This document shows, piece after piece, positions 32,205 through 41,695 of a DNA stretch of 64,000 nucleotides. Each line of letters opens with the position of its first letter. Position 1 is the first letter of the stretch. The translations under genes were made by a program, and so were the position numbers. Source of the stretch: Clytia hemisphaerica (taxonomy: Eukaryota; Cnidaria; Hydrozoa; Leptothecata; Clytiidae); NCBI GenBank assembly GCA_902728285.1, contig CACVBU010000158.1:1612001-1676000 (forward strand), written 5' to 3'. The notes beneath the pieces were generated by a model. It was not told the origin of the DNA. It made no database searches and saw only the letters and a list, made by a program, of their open reading frames with translations.

Positions 32205-33125
32205 TTGGTTGAAACCCCAATAATAAGATCCTCAAAGAGAAGTAACTTGACGTTCATAGTAGACGACCAAGAAAGGACATTCAAGATTGACGCGGAAGGA
32301 TTTGTTGAAGAAACTCCAATGCACTTAAGTTCCCTGGACGGTACCCATAGTGATCAGGAGATAAAGGGCAAGGTTGGTGATCACTTGAGTATCATATTGA
32401 AGGAAAAACCAAGCCTCCCTCCAGTCACAATACAAGATGTGGTTACAAAATCGTACGAGGTGATGAACGAACTTGGATGGGCATATGAAGATTTGAGGCC
32501 GAAAGACAAACACCAAGTTGGGATTTTCGCTGCCATTGCCCATCAGCTAGGAGAGATTTTGTCTAGCTTTGGACCTTCCAGAATTATCTCGTCATTGGGA
32601 GACACCATTAAGGGTACGGTGGAAGGTGTATGACACGCTGGCTCAGATCTAGTTGGAGCGATAGGAAACGCAGTATCCGAGACCATTAATTCAACTGGAG
32701 ATGCGGTGAATCAAGTAGAGAGTTAATTTTTAAGTGTAATCAAGGCATGGTGGCCAATTATTTTTGGAGGTGGACTGTTACTCCTGTTGATTGCCATATT
32801 GTCCGATGTCTACAAGAGTTATGGTTACCGTAAAAGATCAACAAGCCGCAACGTTCCAGTTTACGAATCACCAACAGATAGAGCTATTAATTAGAGAATA
32901 GAACGCACCATGGGTCATGCCATAATTGCTGCATTGTCCGAAACAGATAGTAAAGCGACAGAGGAGCGTGCGATTGCTCGTGGTGGTTGGATTCCCACTT
33001 ATGATCGTCGTCAAGATGTCGTTTCAGTAGCAACCAACCCATATCAAAACTTGTCGCTCTATGCTGCGATACCAAACCATATGCCTCGAAGAAGGCGAAG
33101 TCTCGTAAGATCTAAATCTTGTTAG
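32205..33125 (+). pseudogene. env: B2 env C-terminal part with anchor and tail
   Basis: The open frame 32202-32633 holds LPPVTIQDVVTKSYEVMNEL, LGEILSSFGPSR and the glycine-rich IISSLGDTIKGTVEGV, then a TGA at 32631-32633. Continuing past it are VGAIGNAVSETINSTG, a stop near 32724, the anchor (GGGLLLLLIAILSDVYK, about 32766-32815) and PVYESPTDRAIN. After a stop a frame at 32910-33125 (IIAALSETDSKATEERAIARGG..PRRRRSLVRSK) ends before the polypurine tract. That last frame may be a longer cytoplasmic tail or a separate small ORF. It is the closest relative of 27964-28661. Confidence 0.65.
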
Positions 33126-33230
33126 CGAATCTCTGACTACAGTATGCCGGGAAGTATTGGATACGATTACCGACCATAGTGATAGTACTTTTGAGAGTTT
33201 GGGGACCAAACTTCTCGTAGGTGGAGCTGT

Positions 33231-33866
33231 TGTCACGTGATGAATTGTAGAAAGCCACTAGGCACATATTGTGTATTACTGAACGAAATACGAAAAACAA
33301 AGAAACGAAAACGGTTTTTCAAACTGCCTCTGATCGAAATGGTTTTTCCCTGTTTGGGGAGATTTATTGTTTGACACCAAAGAATACATAAAAAATGACG
33401 CTGATAAATGCGTGAAGGAGTTTAAATGAAGCAGAGACTTCGTTGAGCCAACAGCCTGAGGGTTATTGTTAAATGGCGTTGAAGAAATAAAGCAGAGACT
33501 CCGCTGAGTCAACAGCGGAGGGTTATGGTGAAATGGCGTTGACAAAATGAAGCAGAGAACTCCTCTGAGCCAACAGCGGAGGGTTATCATTAAATGGCAT
33601 TGACATTATTGACTATTGACTTTATTAAGACTGAACTGATTACTGATACTTTATTACGTGGATCTTCCGGTTATTTATTATATTGAAGAATTGATACATT
33701 AAACTTAAACCTGCTACTACTCGTGCTTTGAATTTTATAATACCTAACCGGTTCTCTTCCAATAATAGCTTGGGATCCTGAACTAATCCGGGGACAAATA
33801 TAAATATTGCTGTTGAGGATAATTGTCGAGAGTTACTTATTGAGCCGTATCGGCCCACCCCCTACA
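33231..33866 (+). repeat. B2 3' LTR (complete, 636 bp)
   Basis: Follows GTAGGTGGAGCTG (polypurine tract) and runs from TGTCACGTGA to CCTACA. It holds three copies of a unit of about 60 bases (33421-33600), each with an arm pair of the CTCCGCTG..CAGCGGAG type. It shares CTAACCGGTTCTCTTCCAAT..GGGATCCTGAACTAATCCGGGGACAAATATAAATA with family B LTRs, probably the core promoter region. Confidence 0.85.
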
Positions 33867-33870
33867 TTCT

Positions 33871-34140
33871 GAAGAGTTAGTTGTAAAGTTTTTCAATTGA
33901 TCCGAATTGCGAGCTTTAAATTTTTCCTAAGGATAATGCCCTTTCTCTCTTCATGTATGCTGCGTTGCCACCAATGTTGTTCATAGCATTGGTGTTTGTA
34001 GTATCCTCTTTAACAGTCACTATTTTGTTTATTCCTCTAACAGCTCTCCAACTTTGAAAAGGTAAAAACTGAGAAAACACATGAGCAATTTTCATCCTTT
34101 TATAGGTTGTGCTTTGATCAAAGCGCAAAACTTATATCTT
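33871..34140 (-). pseudogene. Unknown gene, upstream part, split by B2
   Basis: The minus-strand frame at 34128-33916 (KMKIAHVFSQFLPFQSW, then TNTNAMNNIGGNAAYM) ends at a stop just before the B2 insertion point. A shifted frame runs on through 33871 into the 31118-30844 part once B2 is removed. The gene therefore already had at least one frameshift/stop, or these are two adjacent genes. No domain is recognised. Confidence 0.35.
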
Positions 34141-34237
34141 GATTTGCTTTAAAAAGGTACAAAAGTGAAAACAATGCTTATTCATTTTCAGCTCTTCCCA
34201 TGCCTCATCGTTTTAAAATCTAACGAGTTAAAGTAAA

Positions 34238-34410
34238 CACAATGCCTATTCATTTCTATTCTAACACAATGCCTATTCATTTCTGCTCTAATCCAATGCC
34301 TATTCATTTCTACTCTAACACAATGCCTATTCATTTCTGCTCTAACACAATGCCTATTCATTTCTGCTATAACACAATGCCTATTCATTTCTGCTCTAAC
34401 ACAATTTGGT
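34238..34410. repeat. 27-bp tandem repeat, about six copies
   Basis: The unit ACACAATGCCTATTCATTTCTGCTCTA is repeated head to tail from about 34238 to 34405 with few changes. Because 27 is divisible by three, open frames appear on both strands (MPIHFCSNT repeats), but these are by-products of the array. Confidence 0.85.
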
Positions 34411-34939
34411 TGGTGTTTGAGCCTTCATCTTGAACAAAAATGAGAAAACATCAAAGCAAAATCAGTGTACAAAATACAACTTTCAAAACATTCTTTTAAA
34501 GCTTTTAGGTCAATAAGTATGAGCAGCCACTTCTGTGGGTGTATGTCAGAGCTACACTAAAATGAATAAACAACATTTGAAACATTGAATTTTCCTTCGT
34601 AAGTCTCAAAATCCATAAAAAAATCAAAACATTGACCAAGAGCCAAAACGTGAATTTCAGGCGCCATCTTGGATTTGGTTCGGAGCAATATAGCCACGGT
34701 CACAGTAGAATCGGTTTTGTTTAGCCCACGCATCCAAAGACGGCCCGAGCAAATCGATAAATTATATGCGAATGCCGCGATTGAATCGTGAAAAGTACTC
34801 TGAAATTTCAGAGTGTCGGCCATCAAAGAAAACCCGAGAACCTTCGCAGGTCTTCTTGCAGAACCATTCCCTTTAGAGCGCATGCGTGGAATGCGTGGAG
34901 CACGAAGAGCTGCTTGGAGGTTAGGTGCTGTTTTGCTCC
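34411..34939. other. No supported gene
   Basis: Overlapping frames at 34557-34943 (minus) and 34788-35099 (plus) lack recognisable motifs. The right end grades into the beginning of repeat R copy 2. Confidence 0.3.
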
Positions 34940-35276
34940 ACAAAATTTTAATAGTTTAGCATCCTGGGCAGATGGCCAGATTTGTTTATCGTGGTATCGG
35001 GCACATGACCAAATAATGCTTCACCGTCCAGCAACTGGCAACAATGTCAATTCGGGGCAAGATCGCTCCATGGCCGTTGATATCCAAAAAAAAATGTAAA
35101 AAATAATACCGCCTGAAACACTACATTCTCAGTACATTCACAACGATCGCTCCAAAGGAATCCACCACTCAAATGCCACCGATTACCAGCTACACGTAAT
35201 GCCGAACAACACATCAAGGATGAAATATTTTTCAACAATGCGAATAACTCTCCCACAGGATAAACAACAGCCCTTA
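34940..35276 (+). repeat. Dispersed repeat R, copy 2, left part
   Basis: Matches 15415-15715 of copy 1 (CATCCTGGGCAGATGGCCAG versus CACCCTAGACAGATCGCCAG; ACTACATTCTCAGTACATTCACAACGATC). It is broken at 35276 by element C and continues at 39756. Confidence 0.7.
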
Positions 35277-35456
35277 TGTCAGGCAGCCATATTTCATTTT
35301 GGCTCACCTTCGGTATGGCTACTTTCAGTAGAAGGTGGATAATTAATATATGATTATGGAGTAAAGACATACAGATAATGCATACCAAAAAGTAACTTCA
35401 GATTAGTCTCGATCAATTCTTATCTCCGGAACAGTAATGTCAAACCTCAGCTGACA
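35277..35456 (+). repeat. Element C 5' LTR (180 bp)
   Basis: TGTCAGGC..CAGCTGACA. Compared with the 3' LTR it lacks an insert of about 33 bases (AGCATACCGAAGG..) and has scattered substitutions, so the insertion is not recent. Confidence 0.85.
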
Positions 35457-35471
35457 TTTAGAGGTTCTACC

Positions 35472-35493
35472 GAGATCCTTATGGATCTCGGAC
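35472..35493 (+). other. Perfect 9-bp stem hairpin in the C leader
   Basis: CCGAGATCC TTAT GGATCTCGG folds into a perfect nine-base-pair stem with a TTAT loop 15 bases after the 5' LTR. Leader hairpins near the primer site often serve packaging or dimerisation in retroelements; that role here is inference. Confidence 0.6.
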
Positions 35494-35786
35494 CGTTGTG
35501 CTGTGTTGGGGAATGTAATAGAAATGAGAAAATCTGAAGGTTCTTTGACAAAGAGAGCGATATTGAATGAATTTTTATGAGTAGCAGTAAGTCCTGAGTA
35601 AGACACTAAACTGTTCCCGGGCTCCTTTGAGCAAGGTCAGCACCCGGAAGCTCTCCTTTGTCAGGGTTTCGACGAAGTTAGTTAACGTATAATGGCAATT
35701 ATAAGAGATACGTACACACAGCATACATAACGGGTAGTGATAAACAGTTACAAACTAGATACACTGGAAATACATATTGTGGTAAT
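35494..35786 (+). other. Element C leader
   Basis: Non-coding sequence between the hairpin and env. No gag remnant is visible. The leader passes directly into env at the same env position where D also begins its env segment. Confidence 0.5.
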
Positions 35787-37353
35787 TTGAACACTGACTC
35801 GAACTTTGGTACTGTAATTAAATTTGCAGCTGGAATGGAACCAAATGAAACCAAAATAAAGTATGTTCATCCAATGCCAGCAGCTTTCTGTACACCGCTA
35901 ATCAACGACACAGGCGATGACACAACGATAATTTTGTACCACAAACTCGAGCATGATGATAATGATTTTGAATTGATAAAAGTGTTGCCTGTCGTACAAG
36001 CTGAGAACTTTTTGTCAGTCCCCCAATTAGGTTTAGCCGGGCACGTGTCCTCGGTTTATGAATGGAACAAGAATGAATTCACGGAAAGGAAGTACCCCAA
36101 GCATGAACGTTTCTCAATCACAGTCGTGGTAGAACCATACTTGATTCAAATTCACAATGGTTTCGTGATAACATCGGAAACACTCCATGAGGAAACAAGG
36201 ATACACGGGCTAGCAAAAGTAAGAACATCTAGAGCCAGTGTAACTTCAACTTCAACTCTTCCAATAGTACAAGGACACGCTGTCAATGCTTTGTGTAATC
36301 ACAAGCATCATCTATTAACGGAAATGAGGCATATCTGCAATCTTCAAGCCGGTCAAAACAAACTGTATCATTGCATATCCAATCTTTTTCCATCCGCAGC
36401 CAACGAATCGATTAGGGGTGATCAAAATGTCATAGTAAAGCCGATGGGAGATGTAAGCATGTTGAGAGAATGTTCGGCAATAAATGAATCAATCAAGATT
36501 TGGTGATCATGAGAATACAATAACACCTGTTACTTGCATTTCCCAGTGTATCGATTGAGGGATGATAGCAATACAAGTAAGCAACACGACGATAATAATC
36601 AAACAAATGATGTGCAGATTTCGGAGTTCCTCGTGCTAACAACAAATTGTATCTAAGAGTCCAACAATACCATGCGCGAAGCGCGATGTCTTATTCGTGG
36701 TGGATGATGAACAGCGTTCCCTTAGAATAAGCAAAGAGGTTCTTATTCAAGAAACAGAGTCCCTGCTGCAATCATTAGACGATTTTCATACACAGTAGGC
36801 GAGAACAAGGAAATCATGCTTGAGGAAAAGTTTCATCTTCCATCCGTAAAAATATCAGAAAAATGTCTCGAATTTATGGCGCCATCAGCGATTTAGCAGA
36901 AATCACAGAAGAAGTTGCAAGGATGAAGGTAAATCAGCAGACGCCACAACATTTTCACTGCTCTCACTTATGGACTTGGAGGCTTTCTGTCAGAATTGCC
37001 CAGTAACGTTATATCAGCTCTCGGAAAAGGTTTAACTGATACAGTGATAGCTGTTGGAGGAGCGGGAAGTGAAATGATACACTCAGTAGGAGATGCCGGC
37101 AGTGAGCTCATAGGTTCGCGAAGGAATTGCCAAGATTTTCAATGAATGGGCCATGATTGGTCTTATCATAGTAGTGGGACTAATTCTACTATACTTGCTG
37201 TCAAAGCACAAATGCAATCTGCAATTTGGCAGGTCTAACGAAAATGAAACAGAGAAACCAAATCCGCCCTCTACTAGTGAACAGAGTTTTCAAAGTAATG
37301 TCGAATTGGTAAGAATTGTCCAAAAGCTTGTAAAGGAAGAGATAAAAACTTAA
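35787..37353 (+). pseudogene. env: Element C env (N-terminally truncated)
   Basis: A 240-residue open frame (35787-36506) begins in mid-ectodomain (DSNFGTVIKFAAGMEPN) and carries CTPLINDTGDD, QLGLAGHVSSVYEW, RHICNLQAGQNKLYHCISN and VIVKPMGDVSMLRECS. These match family B env residues in order. Beyond 36506 the frame is broken, but EKFHLPSVKISE (about 36825) and the glycine-rich repeats (AVGGAGSEMIHSVGDAGSELIG, about 37050-37110) can be read. An intact frame at 37153-37353 holds the anchor (MIGLIIVVGLILLYLLSKHKC) and a polar tail. Signal peptide and N-terminal ectodomain are missing. Confidence 0.7.
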
Positions 37354-37865
37354 ATGAAAAATACAGAAGGCATCAAACGAAATAAGTCGAAAAAAATGCA
37401 CAAACGGAAGAAACCAAAAAGCAGCTCCAAAAGAAAAGAAAATGAAACACTAGCAAATCAGGCTGCTGCAGTGAAGCACATAGTCAACAACAACAGCAAT
37501 GAAGGATTGTTGGTACCAGTAACCATCTTACCTGGAAATAAGTCAGTGAAATTAGAAGCTCTCGTAGATACAGGAAGCCCCATATCATTAATGAAGAAAG
37601 ATCTATGGTAAAAAGGAACATGGAACCATACGTGAATACAAAGGCAGCCCAAAGTATAGGAGTTGTGAAATCAATCACTGGAGCCTCTGTGAATATAGCA
37701 GGATCAACCATACTCCCTATGGCAATTGTCAAGCAAAGTTGGCTGCACACTGTATACCTGGCAAACAACGTTGACTTCAATTTGGTGTTAGGGATGGATT
37801 TCCAGAAGAGAATCGAAGCTGTCGTCAATGTTCCAGGAAAGAGCATGCAGACAAAAAGGGGTTAA
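37354..37865 (+). pseudogene. Second, post-env aspartic-protease-like domain (element C)
   Basis: Starts one codon after the env stop with a Lys/Arg-rich region (KSKKMHKRKKPKSSSKRK), then LVPVTILPGNKSVKLEALVDTGSPISLMKKDLW ending in a stop (active-site core LVDTGSPISL, about 37560-37590). After a frameshift, 37605-37865 gives SITGASVNIAGSTILP and NLVLGMDFQKRIEAVV, the second conserved strand. The DTG triad is intact. A protease after env is out of order for Ty3/gypsy, where it lies between gag and RT. D has the same arrangement in addition to a normally placed protease. Relatives: 17210 and 59583. Confidence 0.75.
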
Positions 37866-37907
37866 AACAGAATTGTTCCTTCGAGATACAAGCACCCAAA
37901 GATATCA

Positions 37908-38210
37908 TTGAAAGGACCTTTCGTCTACAATGTATGCTCAAGAAAAATAATGATAGACATGATTGCTGTATGGATTTTAACAGTTTTGGCACTGGAGTTA
38001 CTACTTCTGTTGAGACCACCAACGCAGAATCATACCCCACTAGCTTGCAATCAGAAGGCTATACCCAACGCGTTTAACTCCACAACCTATGTAATTGAGA
38101 CTACTGAAATTGGAGCAAGGGAAGGCAAGGTCATTGCATCGAACACCAAAGCTATTGCTGTGATGGAGATAATGATACCGGAAGTTCTCCAGGAGAGCTT
38201 TAAATTTTGA
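37908..38210 (+). pseudogene. Linker-like ORF after the protease domain (element C)
   Basis: A 100-residue frame. The first 40 residues include a hydrophobic stretch (MIAVWILTVLALELLLLL) that could be a membrane segment or a frameshift artefact. The last 45 (TTEIGAREGKVIASNTKAIAV, EIMIPEVLQ) match the D sequence at 46800-46945 (TTIGARTGKVIASNTQAISI). The conserved piece resembles the linker that follows the protease in gypsy pol proteins, so the post-env block may be a displaced protease-linker module. This is inference. Confidence 0.5.
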
Positions 38211-38776
38211 AAATTATTGATGGTCACCTGGAAGATCGAGGCGAACATGACTGCGAAATCTGGTTAAAGTAAATTGGCACATTATTTAATTATGCTAAAG
38301 TGTTGTATATAAAAAAACATTCGCCAAAATCTCTAAAACATTGTTTGTTGATTGATCACCAGGTATGAAGATTTGATTAATTTCACCAAGAAGACATACA
38401 TTCAGTTTGACTTTGTATCTGTTAGAGCATTTCTAGATAATTATGTTGATAGCTGTTTGAACAAGGCCATTGTTGAGTAATCAATTGGGCAAAGGATCGG
38501 CTAACTGTGAGAGTGAAAAGTACAGCCAAACCAGATAGTCGTTGACGAATAAAGGTATAACATGCTATACAAGTATAGAGAGCAGTTGCCAACCGTAGTA
38601 GAAAATACAACAGCAAAATGCACACTGTGGAAATCAATCAACGATTCACAAGCTTAAATGCAGATGCCAGAGCGGCAGTGAGAGAAGAGCTGCAGGAACG
38701 TGTGCGAAATAATCATCAATTCTTTATCAGGCAAAACTCGTCCCTCTCATGGTTCACACCACGTTGATACTTATGG
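38211..38776. other. Element C interior without a clear gene
   Basis: Frameshifted, AT-rich sequence. A short frame near 38617-38750 (QSTIHKLKCRCQSGSEREELQERV) leads toward the accessory ORF and may be its 5' part. Confidence 0.3.
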
Positions 38777-39316
38777 TTGATGTACCACACAACGCAGGGT
38801 GAATTGAACTTGATGGGATACGGTTCACGCCCTTTACCATTTGGAGGATTCGTGAATAATCCGCACTTTCAGGAACTATTTGCAAGAGCTGGCGCCATAG
38901 TGAAGAGAGAGCATCGAAGTATCCTGAGGCGGGTCCGAAAGAGAGGAACGACACGTGTGGACCTCACCCAACTCTTCTCCAGGACGGACGAATGATTCAA
39001 CATGCGACCACTGGCCAGATGCACCAGTAATGGAGCTGATGGATTGTCACAAAATAGGGTTATAAGGGATTGGGCGCGCGGGAAACGATGAACGCACGAC
39101 AAACGAACCGGGTTATACAGTTTGTATGGACCAGATTGGCAACAGCGACACGCAAAAACCAGTTGCTGTGGGCAGCCAGCATTCTGCAGGAATTGTTTGG
39201 ACATTTTTATGGATTTGTCTTTGGACATCCCTTATCCTGTGGCAAAGCGTTGTCCACTGTGCAACTGGGAGTGGCCTGACGGTCCAAGAATGGTGCCAAG
39301 ACAAGAAGGACAATAA
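38777..39316 (+). pseudogene. Accessory ORF with C-terminal RING-like zinc-binding motif (element C)
   Basis: The first part (38777-38995) is basic and helical (NNPHFQELFARAGAIVKREH, then a VDLTQLFS segment). It resembles D at about 47620-47790, where NRPH.., REIN and VDEW appear in the same order. The second part has a CMD segment at 39123-39131 and, in a frame shifted by one (39122-39316), TSCCGQPAFCRNCL followed by KRCPLCNWEWPDGP. Cys spacing fits a RING-HC-type fold: CxxC, CC..FCxxC, CPxC. The first Cys of the first pair is replaced by Tyr (TAT at 39114-39116), and Gln stands where RING proteins usually have His. D keeps both first-pair Cys. RING proteins are mostly ubiquitin ligases; that role here is a guess. 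Confidence 0.6.
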
Positions 39317-39540
39317 ATAGAGATCGTGCATAAACATGGCACCTCTGGATTATTTTTAAAAATTTCACGAAAAAAGTTTATTGCTAGAATATATTTATTA
39401 TTAGGACATTTATTGTTAGAAACCAAATTACATAAAAAAGATTGTAGTATTTTATGTTAGAAAGTTATTATTTACTTAGTTTTAGAATGTATCTTTGACG
39501 AAATCTTGTAACGAGGACGTCACATTTTTTGTGTGGGGGT

Positions 39541-39754
39541 TGTCAGGCAGCCATATTTCATTTTGGCCCACCTTTGGTATGGCTAGCATACCGAAGGATA
39601 TTTGATAAGGAGCCTGCAACTCTCAGTAGAAGAGGGATAATTAGTATATGATTATGGAGTAAAGACATGCAGATAATGCATACCAAAAAGTAACTTCAAA
39701 TTTGTTTCGATCAATTCTTATCCCCGGAACAGTAATGTCAACCCTCGGCTGACC
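39541..39754 (+). repeat. Element C 3' LTR (about 214 bp)
   Basis: Follows GAGGACGTCACATTTTTTGTGTGGGGGT, which holds the polypurine tract. Starts TGTCAGGCAG and ends CTCGGCTGACC, where the expected final A appears changed to C. CTTA follows. Confidence 0.85.
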
Positions 39755-39755
39755 T

Positions 39756-40545
39756 CTTACCATGGTTTCAACCTTTACCTTCAATCAGCTATCGCCACCG
39801 ACAACAAACAATTTCTATCCTAGCCTCGGCACATAAAAAGACACTATTCTGATACCCCCTGGAGTATAAATGTTATGGTTTATATTTTGTGATATTAATG
39901 AATGGAAAGTGTTCCCCCTCCTCCCTTAGCTACGCTCGTATTTTATATTTTTGATTTAGTTTATTTATTCAGTAGTACGTAGGTCATAAGAAATATATAT
40001 ATATGTTCTTACAAAAAAAAATTATTATTTAAGCAGTTAACCTTCTATTATTTGGATTATATGAATAATATTTAGAGTTTAGATTACTTAATGTTTATTT
40101 TCGTTGTGTTTTTAGGATTTTTATATAGATTTTGCTATTGTGATGGTTCAGACGGAAACGCCCTGGTCATCTCAGGTATTTATTTTAATTGTATTAGGGA
40201 AAAACCGCTCCCATTCTGTTTAACAGGCGGGGATGGGTGTATAGAGGGAATTATATAGCCTCTGCACTACGCCCAAAAATCACCCTTTACGCCAGTAACG
40301 CCCTCGTTACAGTTGAGTGAACTTGAAAGTGTTTTGATCGGGGAGTCTAGTTTTGGACCTAACATTGAATGATGGTTTCTGAATGTAAGATAAGATTTCA
40401 TTCGAATGTAAGATAGGATATAGCAGGCACATAAATACGTACAGTTTCCCTTTCTCTGTTTGATGTTTGGAATAGTCCTCCATCCGTTAATAGTGTGTTG
40501 TCGACCTAAGCCTGGGCTGGAATCACATTATTACAGAACAATACC
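39756..40545 (+). repeat. Dispersed repeat R, copy 2, right part
   Basis: Continues repeat R after element C. TACCATGGTTTCAACC..CTTCAATCAGC matches 15717-15755; GACGGAAACGCCCTGGTCATC (about 40150) and TACGCCAGTAACGCCCTCGTTAC (about 40290) match copy 1. LTR-like with AT runs. Confidence 0.7.
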
Positions 40546-40957
40546 CATGGTGCTTAAAGGAGATATCATTTATATCATCGAGATATCATCGATTTCCAGA
40601 GGAAGACTATAACGACCATAACGAGCAACAAAACTCTTTTTACTGAATATTTGTTTAACAAAATTAGTTTAAAGATTCTCATCTTTTGAGCAGCACATTT
40701 GTTACGTTGTAGATTCAGAAAGGCCTATTGGCATCTGTTTCTGCTAAAGATTTAATGAAATGTTTTCAGTGACTTGTTTATTACAGTAGTTTGAGAATAT
40801 CGGACATTCTTGGCGAGATTCTTGAAGGACAAAGACGTTTGAGAAGTGTCATTTCAAACAGAAGCTCAAAAGATTCGCTAAGCTTGTTGGAGACAAGAAG
40901 ACAAAGAAGATTACTACAATAACATCAACTACAAACAAACAAGACAAAAGGAAGTTT

Positions 40958-41197
40958 GTGCAACGGAACCGGAGGGACATCAAAGAAGTCAGCCGTTCAC
41001 AGCTTTCTCACACTGAGAAGAGGCTTCGGTTCGGGAACCAACGCCTCAAAACCCAACCAAATGGTATCTCATTCAAAAAGAAATACGAGAAGAAGCTAGC
41101 ACAGCTGAAGAGGCTGCAGAAAAAAGAAGAGAGGCACATCGTGCAGCTGAAGAGACGTGTTGAGGAGAGGAAAAGGAAGATCACCGATTGCCACTGA
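40958..41197 (+). CDS. Element E ORF0: basic coiled-coil protein
   Basis: 79 residues, almost entirely Lys, Arg, Gln, Glu and Leu (KKYEKKLAQLKRLQKKEERH, then VQLKRRVEERKRKI), predicting a long charged coiled coil. The frame is intact, although the true start may lie upstream. It occupies the same place before gag as the coiled-coil half of family B ORF0 (18631-18951). Function unknown; the strong positive charge suggests nucleic-acid binding (inference). Confidence 0.5.
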   Translation: MQRNRRDIKEVSRSQLSHTEKRLRFGNQRLKTQPNGISFKKKYEKKLAQLKRLQKKEERHIVQLKRRVEERKRKITDCH

Positions 41198-41224
41198 CGT
41201 ATCGTGGACATTGACGATCCAAAA

Positions 41225-41480
41225 TAAAGTACTTAAATTCATACAATCTTCATAACTCTCTCTTACGAGCCTTCGGCTTGGTCCAGTGAGATCGAGGATC
41301 TATTATATACATTGCGACCTGGTCAGATAGCACGGTCCCATCCATACAATATTCATAACTCACTCTTGCGAGCCTTAGACGCGCTCAAGTGAGACCGAAG
41401 GTCTATTGGATACGCTGTGACCACTAATTACCACGACCAATTCTTACAATCTTTAAACCTATCTACGAGAACTGCTGAGC
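41225..41480. repeat. Degenerate tandem repeat, about 103-bp period
   Basis: CATACAATCTTCATAACTCTCTCTTACGAGCCTT.. at about 41239 recurs at about 41343 (CATACAATATTCATAACTCACTCTTGCGAGCCTT) and more weakly at about 41446. It lies between ORF0 and gag of element E. Confidence 0.65.
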
Positions 41481-41695
41481 TCGATAGGATAGGACTGAAG
41501 ATCATTATATTTAGCTTAAGAATTCCTAGCTGTTCAACCGCCGATCACCAACTAGCAGACTAAACCAACAAAGAGATTACCTCCTTGAGAGCGGCACCAA
41601 GTATCTACAGGACCACTTTCAATCACCCAATAAGTACCAATTGACTACAATTTGTCTTTCTTGCGCCAGCAACTAGAGAATTCAGACCTCCCACT

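Larger units (their letters stand above)
31119..33866 (+). mobile_element. B2: pol-deleted family B LTR retrotransposon with TTCT target duplications
   Basis: LTRs begin TGTCACGTGATGAA at 31119 and 33231, and the right end is CCCCCTACA at 33866. TTCT at 31115-31118 is repeated at 33867-33870, a 4-bp duplication as expected for Ty3/gypsy integrase. Between the LTRs are leader, protease-RT linker and RT start (31880-32205) joined directly to the env C-terminal part (32205-33125). Gag, protease, most of RT, RNase H, integrase and env N-terminus are absent. Confidence 0.85.
35277..39754 (+). mobile_element. Element C: LTR element carrying env, a protease-like domain and a RING-like ORF, no gag/pol
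   Basis: LTRs at 35277-35456 and 39541-39754 start TGTCAGGCAGCCATATTTCATTTTGGC. CTTA precedes the left LTR and follows the right one, giving a 4-5 bp target duplication; the empty site is represented by repeat R copy 1 near 15715. The 4.1-kb interior contains leader, env (35787-37353), protease-like region (37354-37865), a linker-like ORF (37908-38210) and the accessory ORF (38777-39316). No zinc-knuckle gag, RT, RNase H or integrase is visible, so it depends on other elements. D has the same env-protease-accessory order. Confidence 0.85.

Noticed and set aside
34238..34410. Regular 27-bp repeats as a possible CRISPR array
   Set aside because: Units are directly head to tail with no unique spacers, and the window is eukaryotic.
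34188..34433. Repetitive ORFs on both strands across the 27-bp array
   Set aside because: A repeat length divisible by three keeps frames open; no independent coding evidence.
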